Shown: positions 13,020 to 26,000, counted from the first letter of the stretch. The stretch is 64,000 nucleotides of DNA from Cristatella mucedo (GCA_009760855.2 WPIO01000114.1:685001-749000); one strand, 5' to 3'. The notes: generated by a model from the letters alone, not told the origin. Translations and numbers: made by a program.

Positions 13020-13349
13020 TAGTAGATGTTCTATTATCAATCGCGCTGGAAATATTTGCATGCTGTTTCTCTTCTGTGCAACTAAGGCATGTTTTTTTGT
13101 AATTAACAGCTGGTTATTGATTCTCGAGCCTCAAGCCGTAAACCCGGACACAGCTTTTGTTCTTTTGCGCCCGAGGATTGTGAAACTATACAAAACCATA
13201 TACAAGCAAGCGCCATGAAAAAAAATGTTCCCGACAGAAGCAAGGTAAAAACAAACACTTCCAATCATTACCACAAGCACGTTAGTTTACCTTTGGCAGA
13301 TTCAAAAGCCACACCCAGGACCAATAATAGTAATAATCATCATCATAAC

Positions 13350-13425
13350 CATAACATAAAAAATTAAGGTACATAGTACCCTCAGAGAACATAATATCTT
13401 TCAAAATAAAGAAAATATATGCAAT
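13350..13425 (-). mobile_element. Decayed family A or SINE 3' tail
   Basis: AGTACCCTCAGAGAACATAA followed by TATCTTTCAAAATAAAG resembles the second arm and inner stem of the shared hairpin, preceded by an AAT-rich stretch. Too short to assign to LINE or SINE. Confidence 0.5.
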
Positions 13426-13428
13426 CCC

Positions 13429-13430
<2 letters not shown>

Positions 13431-13460
<30 letters not shown>
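13431..13460. repeat. (TA)n microsatellite
   Basis: About 15 TA units. It separates two decayed 3'-tail fragments. Confidence 0.95.
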
Positions 13461-13463
<3 letters not shown>

Positions 13464-13466
13464 ACT

Positions 13467-13522
13467 AAATATGATGAAGTTTAGTGCTCTAAGAAACCTC
13501 AATCTCTATTCAAGCGCTTCGG
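13467..13522 (-). mobile_element. Decayed SINE or LINE 3' tail
   Basis: TTTAGTGCTCTAAGAAACCTC followed by TCAAGCGCTTC has the spacing of the shared 3' hairpin and then continues into CCACGGATTCAAAACCACGA, a weak box-B-like segment, so a decayed SINE is possible. Confidence 0.45.
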
Positions 13523-13879
13523 ACACGCCACGGATTCAAAACCACGACTTTGGCCATCGAATTCGAATCGATGGCTTATAGGTTTTTATTCTGTTTGAGG
13601 AGAAGACTGGCTACTGATAAGATGAAACTTTCCAGGATCCTAACGTTACTAAGCTGCTTGTCGTCCCTACGTGATCGAAGAGACAGAGATAAAGAACGTT
13701 TAGGTCTAGCTAGATATCATTGGAAACATTCACACGACATTTCCGGTAAAAGAAAATACCTGTCGTTTGAATGATATTCGGGTAAAACTGCAAAAACTAA
13801 TCGCAAAAATATTTCAAAAAGGTTGCCAATAACGAGAGGATGAAGAATTAATTAAATCGATAAATCTGAACGTGTGTAG

Positions 13880-14225
13880 TGCGCCGAAAAATGGAATCTC
13901 GTTCTAGCCAGGCACTCTGCAGATGTTGTAAAGAAAGCATTACCAAATAATTAAGGTTAAACTCGAAATTTCATTAGGAATACCTATTTCAAATTTGAGC
14001 TGCCGAGCGTCCAACAAATGTTGTTAGCAACAGCAGGCACAGTGTGTGAACGTATAAGCGCACAAGAAACGATTCATTAACGGCCCACTAGATGCTGCAA
14101 TAAAAGGGTGTGTTTTATGCTTCTTTTTAAATGCCATGTCAAACGATGTCGTAACGTCAGTCGGGAGTGCGTTCCAGGCTTTCAGAGCATATGAACTAAA
14201 GGCGCGGTCCCCAATGGGGATTGCT
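13880..14225 (-). mobile_element. Old-subfamily family A LINE fragment
   Basis: It carries GTAAAGAAAGCATTACCAAA, shared with the 7200-7850 fragment. It then reaches the C-terminal coding end (GCGTTCCAGGCTTTCAGAGCA, opposite strand to coding) and stops at GGTCCCCAATGGGGATTG. It is an insertion within D copy 1. Confidence 0.75.
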
Positions 14226-14870
14226 TACTTTTTCTGCACAGCCTACCTATATAACCCACTCCTTAGGTTCACTTCCTCTTCCTTCTCGCCCGATCTTTGC
14301 TCTCCTTCCCGACGCCGTCCTTGCCCTTCGAGCCTCATGGCCTCATCCCGATCTCTGCACCACAGCCTTCTCTCCGCGCTCACCTCTTGCCACCTCCACA
14401 ATCTGCTGCCACCACCACGCTCCTTGCTGTCTAACACTTGAATCGCAGCAAACAAATCCTATGGGTGGGTGGCTGTAATTACGGCCAATCTGGCACCTAT
14501 TAGGACGCTCTTGTTCTTGAATGCACTTGTGAGCACCTACTAGAACGTTCGTCGCAAGCTACAGCTCACCCCAAGTTCATTGCCGCGCCCAAACGGAGCG
14601 ACGCGGCAACACTTGGAGTTGTTAGTTATCGAGCATCTACTCCAGTGGGAAGTTTAAGATCTCAAATTAAGCACGCAAGTCGCAGTTTCCTTCCTTTAAA
14701 TATCTTGAAGCTTTCAATCGCCCAGAAAGGAACGCCAAAGCAGAGGAAGAATGATGAGCATTATCAATAAAGCCGCGACTAGGTGGTCAACAGTGAGCGC
14801 TCAAGAAAACCAGCAGCTAGTGCTCTCCTCCGGCGGAGGAGTGGGGCGGCACAGGAAAGCAGATTGAAAA
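14226..14870. other. GC-rich block unique to D copy 1, with strong inverted repeats
   Basis: D copy 2 lacks this block, so it is probably inserted. It has a pyrimidine-rich part (14265-14430), a TATATAA at about 14249 and two hairpins. One, 14571-14616, has arms CCAAGT plus TTGCCGCG pairing with CGCGGCAA plus ACTTGG. The other, 14825-14841, is CTCCTCCG-G-CGGAGGAG. Frames at 14136-14441 and 14221-14478 are low-complexity Ser/Leu/Pro readings with no domain. It may be an LTR or an unidentified transposon. Confidence 0.45.
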
Positions 14871-15765
14871 TTCAGGCTGTGCATCCTGCCTGAAAAAAAA
14901 TAAAAACAGACCGGAACGTTCCTGTTAGATTTCTGCTATATTAGTAACGTTCCTATTGGATTATTTGTTTCTTAAGTAGTTGAGCCAAGACCTAGCTGGA
15001 AAGTCACGTGTGCTTAGGACCTGCTACAGCGATGACTTGTAAGAGCCGACTATGCAGCCTCAGAAAACGTAGCATAGCTCACTCTGAAAATATGTGCAGC
15101 GGTCCTCTCTTACAAATGCAGTTTGCAAATGCACTCCACAGCAGCAGGAGCGTCGGGAGCCTACAAACCGCAGAGACCGAGTGGATGTGTCTCATCTCCA
15201 GCTTCAGGTTCAGTGTGTGACTGAGATGTTGATGGTCACGTTGGAGTTATCCCGATCAATGAGCACTGTGCTGTACTGATAATTGACTGGTTTGAAAGGT
15301 GAATACATGTTATGTTTCAGCTGTGAAGCAGCTTAGGAAATCAATCGATACGACCGCCTGATATTTACACAGCCTTATCATGGTAAAGCACCTGTTATCC
15401 GTAAGGCTGCATTGACAAACTTATTTATAGCTGTACAATAGCATCAGCTAAACTGTCTTTTATTCAACTCCGGACGCTTCGTAATGGGCCGGGATACAAA
15501 CTAATGGCATACTGACGAGCCCGAGTTCCGGTATGCTGCTTGCAAGCAGCTGGCCTTCAGTTGCTCAATGACTAGCAGGGTTCTTGCAGCTCATACGAGT
15601 TAGGTTCGCTAATGGATACCAATTGACGACGTCAACGCCCTCAAGATTAACCTGTAGATATTCCGGTAAGAGCCGAAATATACTGATAACCTAATATCCC
15701 AAGTTACTCTTGGGTGCCTACTTTAAGGTTATGGCGTTAACCTGAATCCTTCCATGTTCGAAGCT

Positions 15766-17709
15766 CCATCTCAATGCGAAGACTTGTCGGCTACTGTCAT
15801 GAAGGGTTTGTACGGGGCTCTCAAAGCCTGAACGGCTTCGATTGCCATATCGAGAGACTTAATCTAGATCTATCGAAATAAGCTGAACCCCTGCCAGATA
15901 AATAATTAAGTTGTGCTGTGGCTGCGGGGTGATAATTAAAATTATTTTCACATTATTATTGTGTATTTTTGTTTTCAGCGTTTAAAGGCATGAGAAATTA
16001 TGCTGTAAACAAATTTCCAAAAGGCATCCTCCGCAGACTGCAACCTGCTGAGCAAAATGGATGCCGTCGAAACAGATACTCCATAACTAAGTTTAGTACT
16101 CTGAGTGGCAGGTCGGGTGAACGACTTCTAGCTTAATAGGAAGTCTTTCATTTGCTACTGGAAGTCTTGTAGCGGCCCGTCTACATTCACTTTGCCTCGC
16201 TCGGTGGTGATTAAACTCGCGGATTAGTTCAGCTAGGCATGCTACGTAAACCAAGCGGCGGCGAGCATCATGGAGAACGGAGAATTTTCAAGTCATCCGA
16301 ATGCTAAAAGATGACCCACTTTAGCCCTTGGATCCTAAATAAAGCGCAACCACCAAGCTTACCAGACCTGATGAATGAACTTACACATCGCGGACAGCTT
16401 GAATTGGCAGCCTTTTTGAACGACGAAGATTGCAACATCGAAGCAATAGTAAAAAATGGCATCTAAGTAATAGCTATCGACAGCGTTTAAACTTCGGGAT
16501 TAAAAATAAGACGTGCAAGTTGCATATTTTTAAGGATTAACTGTTAGTAGAGCTGCTTATATTCATCGTAGTGGTTTAGAAAATATTCCCACGGCATTAA
16601 TCAAGCGACTGCGAGTCAAGTCCGTGATTTAGTACTAGCTCTACTTAACGCACTTTTGCACCTTTGTATTGCAAGTTACTGGCATATTTCTTATACCCCA
16701 GAACTACAGAAAATGGCCTCGGTACATGGTGCATCGTGGCCGTGTTGGCAAGCCTCAACCTTGACCTTTGCTTCTTACTGGATTCGGCAGGAACGCAGCA
16801 CCAGCAATCTGCAGCGCGGCCCCCAGCAGCCGTCAAAACCCATTACATGCTTCGGCCGCGGCCATCTTTTAGCCAGGTGTGGCACTAAATCAGCAACTGC
16901 CATGTTTACCGCAAGATGTGCTGTCGGGTTGGCCATCAATCGCTTCGAGGTCAGCCGAAGAGTGGTAACTAGGGAAGCCTCTCCAATTTGTCTGGAACCC
17001 TGGCTTAGGAGATTTTTATAACCCACGCCCACCGAGAGAGACCTGGTTTTGCTGGCTAGCACAGAGAATACTAGCCCGATGCAGCGTTTCTAGAGGCTGG
17101 CTTCGATGGGGAAAAGTGATGGGTGCAAAACTCTCAACTTAATGGCTTACTTGAGTTGCCACAGGGCCGTCGAGCTTACCGGTGGCTCGTGTCATCACAT
17201 TTTTTGCTCTCTGCAAAGTTTAGTCTCGAAAGAAAGCTCAACAATGAGTAGCCGAGCTTGAAGAAGCTGTTCTCATTCCCTATTAGTGGAACTTGAACGA
17301 CTGGCAGTGCAGAATGCAGTGTGAAACGTTGGCTGTAAGCGTTGGTGACCTTAGGAACGTCAGCCATGTAATAATGGCCTTAATCGATTGTCAGCGTTTG
17401 CTCTGCTCAAGTAAAGTGCTCTCACATATGGCTGTGCATAATAAAACTGTGCACGTCCTCACTAAGGGTAGTCGAGAAAGGCTTTTGTACAACGCTCCTG
17501 TGGACATGTCTTCTTACTTTTCCTTTGCTTACCGGAATATGATCAAGTAAAGGTTACTAAAGGGGTTAGAATGGACCAAATATCCGTCAGCAAAGAGTAT
17601 TTCGTATACTTTTGCATACTCGTTGTAGTATGGTAGTTGCGTTCTTGTGCAAGCACTATAAGCAGGTAATCTTGCTTTGTATTTCACCTTATACATGTCA
17701 CTCCTGCTG
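15766..17709. other. Unassigned; includes a GC-rich stretch 16640-17120
   Basis: The D repeat match ends near 15765. The GC-rich stretch at 16640-17120 carries overlapping frames (121 codons plus, 95 codons minus). One frame reads ITCFGRGHLLARC, which has the second half of a CCHC zinc knuckle but lacks the first cysteine, so no Gag identity is claimed. The rest is AT-rich without recognisable features. Confidence 0.35.
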
Positions 17710-17775
17710 TAGCGCATTGTAAAGCGTCTTTAAATAAATTGAGTTTCCGTAGGGCACTGTAGAAATAATGTATTA
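17710..17775 (+). mobile_element. Family A or SINE 3'-tail fragment
   Basis: GTAAAGCGTCTTTAAATAAA, TTGAGTTTCCGTAGGGCACT and TGTATTATT keep the order hairpin, then ATT tail. The (TA)n tract begins 12 bp downstream and may have grown from the tail. Confidence 0.6.
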
Positions 17776-17784
17776 TTCTTATAA

Positions 17785-18300
<516 letters not shown>

Positions 18301-18589
18301 TTATGAAGTAACGTGCCCACAAACGCGTATTTTCTTAGACTGGAAAACAAATGTTTTATTCTTAGGCAATGTGAGCTTTCTAATTACAAGCGAGGCAGAA
18401 AGAAATGGATTAACATGACAATGACAGCGATGACTCTTATTAGTGAATGTCGCGAGCAATTGTGCATGATGGTTAGCTCTACTGTTTTTAACGTGAAAAA
18501 AAACGTGTTCTGGTTGCAATATTCTTAAATTGTATTGACATTCTTAACTCAGAAAAGAAATTATAGCTAATAGGGCTAATATAATACTA
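18301..18589. other. No recognisable gene
   Basis: AT-rich sequence with overlapping short frames on both strands (71-72 codons) that show no domain. Confidence 0.35.
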
Positions 18590-18976
18590 CGTTGGTGACT
18601 TTCCTAGGGAGCCATGTAAATACATGCCTCTGTCAGGCAGCTTGATTAGGTCAGTAAGTCTGAGAGTTAATGCAGCGATCTGATAACTGTTTTTTATGGC
18701 TTGCTAAGTTAATTTGAATTCTTATCGTATTCAAATATTTGAGTTTCTAAGCTCTTTTTGCCCTTTTAATTAATTAAATCGCAATTCAAACTCCGCGACT
18801 CATAAAACGATAGACAACTAACCAAAAAGAAAATGTTTCCCGAAATTTATTAGCTCTCTTGCCACGACCAAAATGTGCGTCACAATGCTGTTCATTCTTT
18901 CAGGTCTACTTTCTCCATGACATCGGCAGCGTTATAGCTCTTCCTTCAAAGATGAAGATTTGCAAAAAATGTACCT

Positions 18977-19610
18977 AGCTCCTTAGTTCTATCTCGCCTC
19001 GATTATAGTAATTGCCTTTGAATGGGCTAACAGAAAACGCAACTAGGCCACTGCAGCTGCCTATGAATGTGGTTACAAGGCTAGTTTTAAGTCCCAGAGG
19101 TTAAACCACGTGTCTCCTTTGCTAAGAGAGCTAGGATGGTTACCGATTGATCAACGGTTTCAGAGCAAAGTCCTTGTGCTGATCCACAAGGCCCGCCGTG
19201 GCTTTCTGCACTAATTTTAGTCTGTTCGTGCTTTCAGGTCCTGTTTGAACAATAAATTAGCTGCTCCATTCCTTTGCTTAAAGGCAGCAGGCGTCAGAAG
19301 CTTTAGCTCTGTAGGTCCTAGACTGCGGAACTCAAGTCCACAATTCTTACACAACGACAGCTACTCTCCTGCTGCCGACTACGGCTCATCGTTTTCAGTG
19401 TTCCTGAGCTGCTACTTACATGCTAATCACTACCTCAACTGCTCATCTGACTGTGCTATGCTTCCCACTTTCTCTTTTTTGCGTGAGATGAAGTTTGTTG
19501 GCTACTGAATGCGTAACGAAAGCCGCTTAGGCTGTTAGTGCACTATACACAACTCTCCTTCATAACAGCCATATAGTCTTCATGGCTTTATTGAGTCACA
19601 GACGGAGAGA
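18977..19610 (+). mobile_element. Family B LINE, 5'-truncated, decayed
   Basis: It begins at CTAGCTCCTTAGTTCTATCT (protein SSLVLSRLDY) and ends with CTTCATGGCTTTATTGAGTC and GACGGAGAGACAT. The frame at 19245-19508 holds RSFSSVGPRLRNSSPQFL. It lies in D copy 2 inside sequence that is continuous in copy 1. TTTGCAAAAAA on the left and TTTGACAAAAAA on the right may be a decayed target-site duplication. Confidence 0.85.
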
Positions 19611-21060
19611 CATAAAAAAATTCGTTTGACAAAAAAGTCTCTGCATAACTTCTGTAAATGCACATAATGATAACCCAATCAAAAGAGATAGCAGTGCTTT
19701 TTATAGTTCAAGCTTACTTTGTATGCCAAAATTATGTTCCATTTGCAAAACTTATCATTTATCCAACAGCAACAACTACAGCCTTGGGAGTTTAGTAAAT
19801 TATTTTGCCTCGGACTGCCAGGACAATTTCTGCTGGTGACTGGATTCACCTCGAACCTTCGTATGGTTTTTGGCCACTTTCAATTCCACGGTTATGCAGT
19901 CTCTGAAGTAATACAATTTGACAAGAGCCACGCTGGCTATAAAAAGCTTATAATGAATTTTACCGAAAAGCACCATGAACGTAAAGCTAAGTCATATTAC
20001 GTAACTTGCTTTACACTTTAGATATTTTCTGTGATGATTTACGTCGGGCTACAGGGCACCTACCCAGTTAAAAGAAGCTGATTTGAGGCAAGTCCTCATT
20101 ATTAATTAAAACTCAATTTTGATTATTCACAGTAACAGCACCAACACCGGGCAGCGTGGACCAAAGTTCAGCGGCTGCATTACATCAAGGCTTAATAATT
20201 ACAGTTAAACATGGTGCAGCTAGAGGAATCGGTTAGTACGTTTAGTGAGTTTACAGTCACAGCTGATGGAAATTTTAGTAGACGCTCGCTCAAACGCTAG
20301 CTTTCCAGAGGATACCATAAAACTAAAAGCTTTCTTTTAGCTCCAGTGAACCTGTATTTCACCCCCTTTTTTCTTTGGTTTCGTATCGTCACCATATTTC
20401 AAGTTTATTTATAGCACGGGTCTTATTATAATCGGCAAAGAGGATTTTCCTTAGTGGCCTTTCCGGATTTTTTAACTAAGACATGTCGCTTTTCTAACTG
20501 CTAGCTATATATTCTCTCGCCCCAGGTGGTCTAAAGTCCAAATACAGGTTTGGTTCTTTTTCGGCTCGATATAATCAAGAACATCCCTTGCACAAACTGC
20601 CACAACAATAGCCTTCCCTAATAGAAAGCACCCACTATTATTAACGACCGCACCCATGCTCGTCGACCAAACGCATGCTTTTCTAGATTTTAGCAGATTA
20701 GAATGGTGGTGTGCAAAATCAATATGGTCACTGATGATTGAGGTAATTTAAGAGACATAGGATGGACTGCAACGCTCCTGGTACAATACAGCCGTCAGAT
20801 AATTACTATTATTCTTGGCCTTAGTCGACATTTGCATGCCCCAAGTAAGGATTTAAAGCAAATTTTGCGAAACGATATAGATACTTAGCATAATCCTTTA
20901 GAAACGGCACTTTTAAGTTTTACAGGTTGGAGAGGTTGTCATTCTTATGGAGGAGGAGGATAGCTGCTGACAAGGTAAAACTTTCAGCACCCTAATGTCC
21001 CGAAATGTCTTGGTGCCCCTACGTGCTCGAGATAAAGAGGAATAAAGTGTAGGTCTAGTG

Positions 21061-21203
21061 GAGCTGGTTTGGTCTAGCGGTTAAGGTGCTCGCCCCGACC
21101 AAGGTCTGACTGAGGTCCTGGGCTCGAGCCCCGAGGCATATGTGAAGCGCCTGAATAGAGATTAAGTTCTCTTGGTGTGCTATATAAGTGAATTATATTT
21201 TAT
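21061..21203 (+). mobile_element. tRNA-derived SINE with LINE-type tail
   Basis: The head GGTCTAGCGGTTAAGGTGC contains box A, and GGGCTCGAGCCCC covers box B, about 50 bp apart, as in an RNA polymerase III internal promoter. It is followed by GAAGCGCCTGAATAGAGATT and AAGTTCTCTTGGTGTGC, the same hairpin as the 3' end of family A LINEs, then a short AT-rich tail. It is more than 90 percent identical by eye to the copy at 41169. Its tail implies mobilisation by the family A reverse transcriptase. It encodes no protein. Confidence 0.92.
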
Positions 21204-21610
21204 TCACGAGATACCCTATAGACTATTCACACGATACCATTGAGCTCAATTCGATATGTTTTCATGATTTTGAGATAGTGGTTAGTTAAGATGTTCCGTG
21301 AAAAATATCACAAAAAAGAATAGGCAAAATATTTCTAAAAACTTGCAATTCGTGAAAGCATGGACTTTAGGCTGCACATCCTGCCACAAGCTAAATAAAA
21401 ACTGTCTCGAACGCTCCGACAAGGTTTCCTACATAAAACCGCACCCTTAGTGCGTATGCATTTAGTTTTCTAAGTAAATGAACTAAGACTAAGCTTATAA
21501 CGTATGTTGGCAGAGGACCTGCTGCAGTGATTATTTTTAGGAGCCCACTCGGCGGTCGCACACAACATAGTGTTGCTCACGCAGTAAATCTATACAGCGA
21601 ACATCAATTA

Positions 21611-21739
21611 ATAATAATAATAATAATAATGCACTTGGTAAAGCGCCCTCAGAGAACTTAATCTCTTTCCAGGCGCTTTACATTTGCTGCAAAGGGAAAT
21701 GCAATTGAATGGTAAGTAAAATCATGCTTGAAAAACAAA
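21611..21739 (-). mobile_element. Very short family A insertion with 6-bp target duplication
   Basis: Only about 129 bp: an (AAT)n tail, the hairpin CGCCCTCAGAGAACTTAATC ... CAGGCGCTTTACA, and a little 3' UTR. CAATTA occurs at 21605-21610 and again at 21740-21745, flanking the insert. The right copy resembles the family's own 3' UTR, so the exact edge is slightly ambiguous. Confidence 0.85.
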
Positions 21740-22574
21740 CAATTACCTTTGCAGATTGAAAATGCGCTCCACAGCAGCAGATGTGTTGAGAGCTTGAAAA
21801 GAACAGAGACCGAACTTATGTGTCTCATCTTCAGCTTTCTGTAGAGTGAGTGACAGTGTTGATGGTCAGGATGGAATCCTCACGATCAAGAAGCTCCCGT
21901 TATGCTGCTAATACAGGCTGGGAGTTTCAGCTCTGAAGCAGAGCTGGATATCAATCAATACCAGAGCTGGTGTTTGCATTAACTCATCCTGGTGAATTAT
22001 TTGCTATCCGCAAGATCCTATTGACCAAAGTTAGTCATACCAATACATTGCCATTGAAAAAACAGCCTTCTAGGCAACTGTTTGACGCTTTTAGTGGACC
22101 CGGATATGAAGTAATAGCATATTGACGAACACTTTCAGGGACCCGAGTCTGGAAAGCTTCCAAGCAGCTGGCCTCCACCTACTGAGTGACTAGCAGGCCA
22201 TTACAGCTCGTACAATGTGGGTTTGCTATTGGTGCCCCCTCCTCCAATGGCTATGCCGGCTGGCTCAAAATAAATCATTAGAAATTCTGCTAAGAGCCAA
22301 AATGTACATGATATAAATAGTACCCCACTTTAGTTTCGGGCGTTCTACTTTTTAGTTTCGGGCGTTCTACTTTAAAGTTCTGGCTTTTACCTGAATCCGT
22401 TACATGTTTGTTTGCCTTTTGAAAGGCACACTTCCCTTCCAAATTATCGCATTTTGACTCATTTTTAGGCATTCTGATTTAAGCTTTGCATGATAGTGAA
22501 AACAGTCATTCCCTCAGACGGTGAAAATCCTTTATGAATCCGATTACTTTCAAGGATTTTTCAAATCTTATCCA

Positions 22575-22985
22575 GTCGGGAGTAATAGCACTAGGCGGAG
22601 GCCTGGCAAGCTCTCAGACTGCCTAAGCAGCAGCAAGCTCACGACCGGTGGAAGGGCAGACAATGACTCGGCAGAAGACTCAACAGTCCTGCCCAAATCT
22701 ATGCATTGGCGGCATCTGTGAGGACATCCATCTACCACAAACTGCCGCCAGCTGTCGGGCGGATTCGGAACAAACAATGGCCGACAGTGCAGAAAATAAC
22801 GCCTGCAGGGAATATAAGGGCTGCTGAAGGAGCACAACGAGGGAGGGGACTCAATGCCGGCAGCCGTCTAGTGTGTGTACACTGGGTTTGGACGGCATAG
22901 CTTGAAAGAAAGGTTTTGGTGTCGGAGCCAGCAGACTCGTTGCTCGGTCGTGCTACCCAGCCGGACGACGGGTCGTGCGGAGGGC
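22575..22985. other. GC-rich insert in D copy 2
   Basis: Copy 0 continues directly across this point, so about 410 bp appear inserted here. The block is clearly GC-richer than its surroundings and contains GGGAATATAAGGGC (about 22809), which could be a TATA element. Its frames (66 codons plus, 89 codons minus) show no domain. A solo LTR is possible, but I could not find clear ends or a target-site duplication. Confidence 0.4.
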
Positions 22986-23482
22986 TGCCACAATCATGCT
23001 CAGAAAAAGTGAGCTAAATTTAAACACAAAGACACCTATGACCATCGCTTTGCAGGAATTGCTTGGTTAACAAATTAGAAACTTAAGAGATTGTGTACAA
23101 AGGATATGCGGATGATCAGATGCCCAGTTAGACGACTGTGGTCAGCCGACTGGGCAAACTCAGCTTAATCTGGAGCCAGCAAAATTATATTTAAATGAGC
23201 AATTGAAATGTTCAAGGCATGCTAGCTTAGCTAGCTTTGTTCAGAAACTTATTGATTCTCAATAGAAGGTCAGAAAGAATTGAAAGCACGTGTGTATACT
23301 TGTCCAGAGAAATTCTGTAAATGCAGCAACCAGTTCGGGCAAGGTATCCTTTTCCAAGAAAGTCCAAATTTCCGTTATATTATGACACCGTGACCAAGAA
23401 AATGTTATAGTGGAGCGAGTGCGGTCATGCGAGAAAAACATTAAGCTTAGAACAGTCAGCCCATTAGCATGCAGAGGAGACA

Positions 23483-23745
23483 GAATAATAATAACAATAA
23501 TGCACTTGATAAAGCGCCCTCGGAGAATCTAATCTCTGTCTAAGCGCTTTACATTTGCTGTAAAGGAAACGCGATCGAATGGTGAGCGGTATTATGCTTG
23601 ATAAACAAAGCGAATAACATGTTTAGGGATGACATGCACAAGGTCAGCATGCAATTGTGGTGAGTGGCAGCTTGCCCAGTGTCAGCATGCATAAGCACAT
23701 AAACGACGAATCACAGGGACCCACTAAATGTCGTCTTAATAATTT
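23483..23745 (-). mobile_element. Family A LINE, 3' UTR fragment
   Basis: An (AAT)n tail, the hairpin (AAAGCGCCCTCGGAG ... TAAGCGCTTTACA) and the 3' UTR as far as GACCCACTAAATGTCGTC. It ends at the border of the coding region and is inserted within D copy 2. Confidence 0.85.
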
Positions 23746-23815
23746 TAGCGATCCTGCTTACCTGAAAGTTGACAGCCTTGATTTGGCAGCTAAGATCCCC
23801 ATAAAATTCAAGTTA

Positions 23816-23970
<155 letters not shown>

Positions 23971-24135
23971 CATGCGCATAGACAAAAAACAAACTAGAAT
24001 GCACGATTTACTTTAAGAGCCCTTCCAGCATGCATAAAGGACCATGACAAAGATTAGATAATCCTATGCATACTAACCACATTTCTTCTGAAATTCCCGT
24101 TAGCATCATTATCATTGCCGCATGCCCTTTAGCTT

Positions 24136-25399
24136 GCCTCTGCTTCAATTTTTTTGTATTCTTTTGCCAATCTGCCGAAAAAGTGAAAACTAAAATTCTC
24201 TCTCGCAGCTTTTGAACAGCAACAGCGCCGATGCTCTCATCTATACAGACTTCTGTTGGCGTTAACTGATCTATCAGGTTACTCATTGAACCCGAATGGT
24301 TTCAAGCCTTTAATTACTTAGCATAAAAAATGGGGCTCTGTTATGCACTGGCTCGACTTGACTATGATCTTCGGAAGCCATGAATACCATTCAATCATAT
24401 GTGTTCTGTGAACCATGTCATTTTAGGGTCCATCGTTGCATACCCAAGGTTATTTCTCACCAAGTTCCGGCAAGGATCACAATGATTGGCCGTAGTTTTT
24501 ACACAATTTATTCCGCTGGGTTTCCGACAACCTCCTAAAAAAATTATCAACCTCAGCTTCCAGGTAGCTTACCTGTCGAGCATTCATTTCTTTAGCGATT
24601 ACATTAAATAATTAATAAGGTGAACCGTTTGAAAAATCCAATTAAAGGCTATTCGGTACGATTAAGTTATATAAAGCTACTAAGCCATCTAATGGACTCT
24701 ATTTACAGCAAGTCACCGGAAAGAGATCTGTGAGGATAAACATATACGCTTAATGTGTCTAATAGAGTCTGAAAATGGATCTAGAAAAATTCAAAAATAA
24801 AATCACCTCCAAGAATAAATTAAATCCAAGCCGAATCTCAGCCATCATCTTTAAAGGAAAGATAGACTGAAGCTACTACTGGTCACACTAGTGGGTGATC
24901 ACGATTGCAGTTTTATCTTCTTTATCAATAACTTGAAAATACACATTATAAAGTTCAGCAGAGGTTTCGCAGAACTTCAGTGATATAAGCCTTAGCTAAA
25001 ACACGCAGTTCGCTTCTAGGATGCCTACCTCTATTTTTACGAACTAGTGATCTTTACGTGGGCAGGAAATGTGACATTAAGCTTTGGCGGTTGAATGAGC
25101 CTGCCAGCCAACGGCTATTCTTGGCTCTATCCTTCTTCATCAATAGGATAGTCTGTGGCTGAAGAAAAATGGATGAGATAACGAGAAGCTTCATTGTAGC
25201 TCTCCTGATCAAAAAACGGCAATTTAAGGCTAGCCTCATTAATGATGTGAAACACTTAATTATTGAACTTAAGGAAGCGATGTTCATTCAAAAGCTGCTC
25301 AACCTCAAGTGTTGGGCAGAAGTTACTAAACTACACCAAGCGGAATGAAGTGGCCCAGAGATGATTAGAGCTAGCCATCCTGCTATCTGAATACTGCCC
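24136..25399. other. No recognisable gene
   Basis: AT-rich sequence with short frames on both strands and no detectable domain, repeat or RNA gene. Confidence 0.35.
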
Positions 25400-26000
25400 T
25401 AGTGTAATGTAATGCTTATCCGGCCGTAAGTAGATGCAGATACAAAGACAAGTGGATGTTACGCTGGAGAGTTTTCTACATCCCACTCAAAGCCCAAGTG
25501 GCTATTGGTACTCATACAGAAGCCAACATGTGTTATCTCACGAAAAAGAGTGTAATTGACTAACATAGCAGAGTCAAAGGCCAGTTAAAGTAGTGAGTGA
25601 CATGGAAGTAACAGCTCAGGACGGCTGAGAATGATGTACCACGGTTGGCATGATGAGACCAATAATCATTTGGCCATGCTTTATATATAGCATCTATACA
25701 GTACCTAGAAGGAGATTTATTTCTCTGAGGGTGCTATATAAATAAATTACTATTTTTATTATTATCAATTCAGCAGGTTTTGAGGCATAAGAATTTGGCA
25801 AGTGAACTACACAGTCTGGCACTTGCTGTGCAACGCTTTCGTAGCCAACGACCCTATGGTGGAGGAATGTAACAGCTAACTTATTCCATAGAGGACCTGA
25901 GAGCACAAGGGGCCAGAATCTATTGAAGCAGTTCAGCTATTCAGGACATAGCCAAGCTGTCGCTGATATTGTAAATCAAGATAAAAACATTCCCCCGTAT
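25400..26000 (-). mobile_element. Ancient family B LINE, 3' part, interrupted
   Basis: TGTAATGTAATGCTTATCCG marks the ATTAC-type tail. GTTACGCTGGAGAGTTTTCT, AGCAGAGTCAAAGGCCAGTT and GGAAGTAACAGCTCAGGAC follow the family B 3' region in order. After a foreign piece (25655-25770), the coding part resumes (AACTACACAGTCTGGCACTTG). Many substitutions and indels make it one of the older B copies. Confidence 0.7.
25655..25770 (+). mobile_element. LINE/SINE tail inserted in the family B relic
   Basis: CAGTACCTAGAAGGAGATTT, then CTCTGAGGGTGCTATATAAA and an ATT-rich end, is the shared 3' hairpin in plus orientation. The ATATAAATAAATTA ending resembles the SINE more than the LINE. Confidence 0.65.

Larger units (their letters stand above)
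9460..15765 (+). repeat. Large diverged repeat D, copy 1
   Basis: 9460-10870 aligns in order with 42785-44085 (for example CCTTTTGACTGAACC against CCTTTTGACTGCATCC, and TAGAGTTTGCATTTGTAAC against CAGAGTTTGCATTAACAAC). 11100-15765 aligns with 18590-22460 (GCTTGATTAGGTCAGTAAGT in both; GCACTCCACAGCAGCAG against GCGCTCCACAGCAGCAG). Parts also align with 47195-49320. No coding frame is conserved among the copies. Insertions unique to this copy are listed separately. It could be a segmental duplication or a very old, large non-coding or decayed transposon. Confidence 0.7.

Noticed and set aside
16656-17021. Possible CCHC zinc knuckle of a Gag protein (ITCFGRGHLLARC)
   Set aside because: Only the second Cys, His and last Cys fit; the first Cys is absent, the frame has no other Gag or Pol feature, and an opposite-strand frame is equally open.
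21061-21135. A functional tRNA gene
   Set aside because: Box A and box B are good, but the acceptor arms do not pair and a LINE-like hairpin and AT tail follow; several similar copies show it is a SINE.
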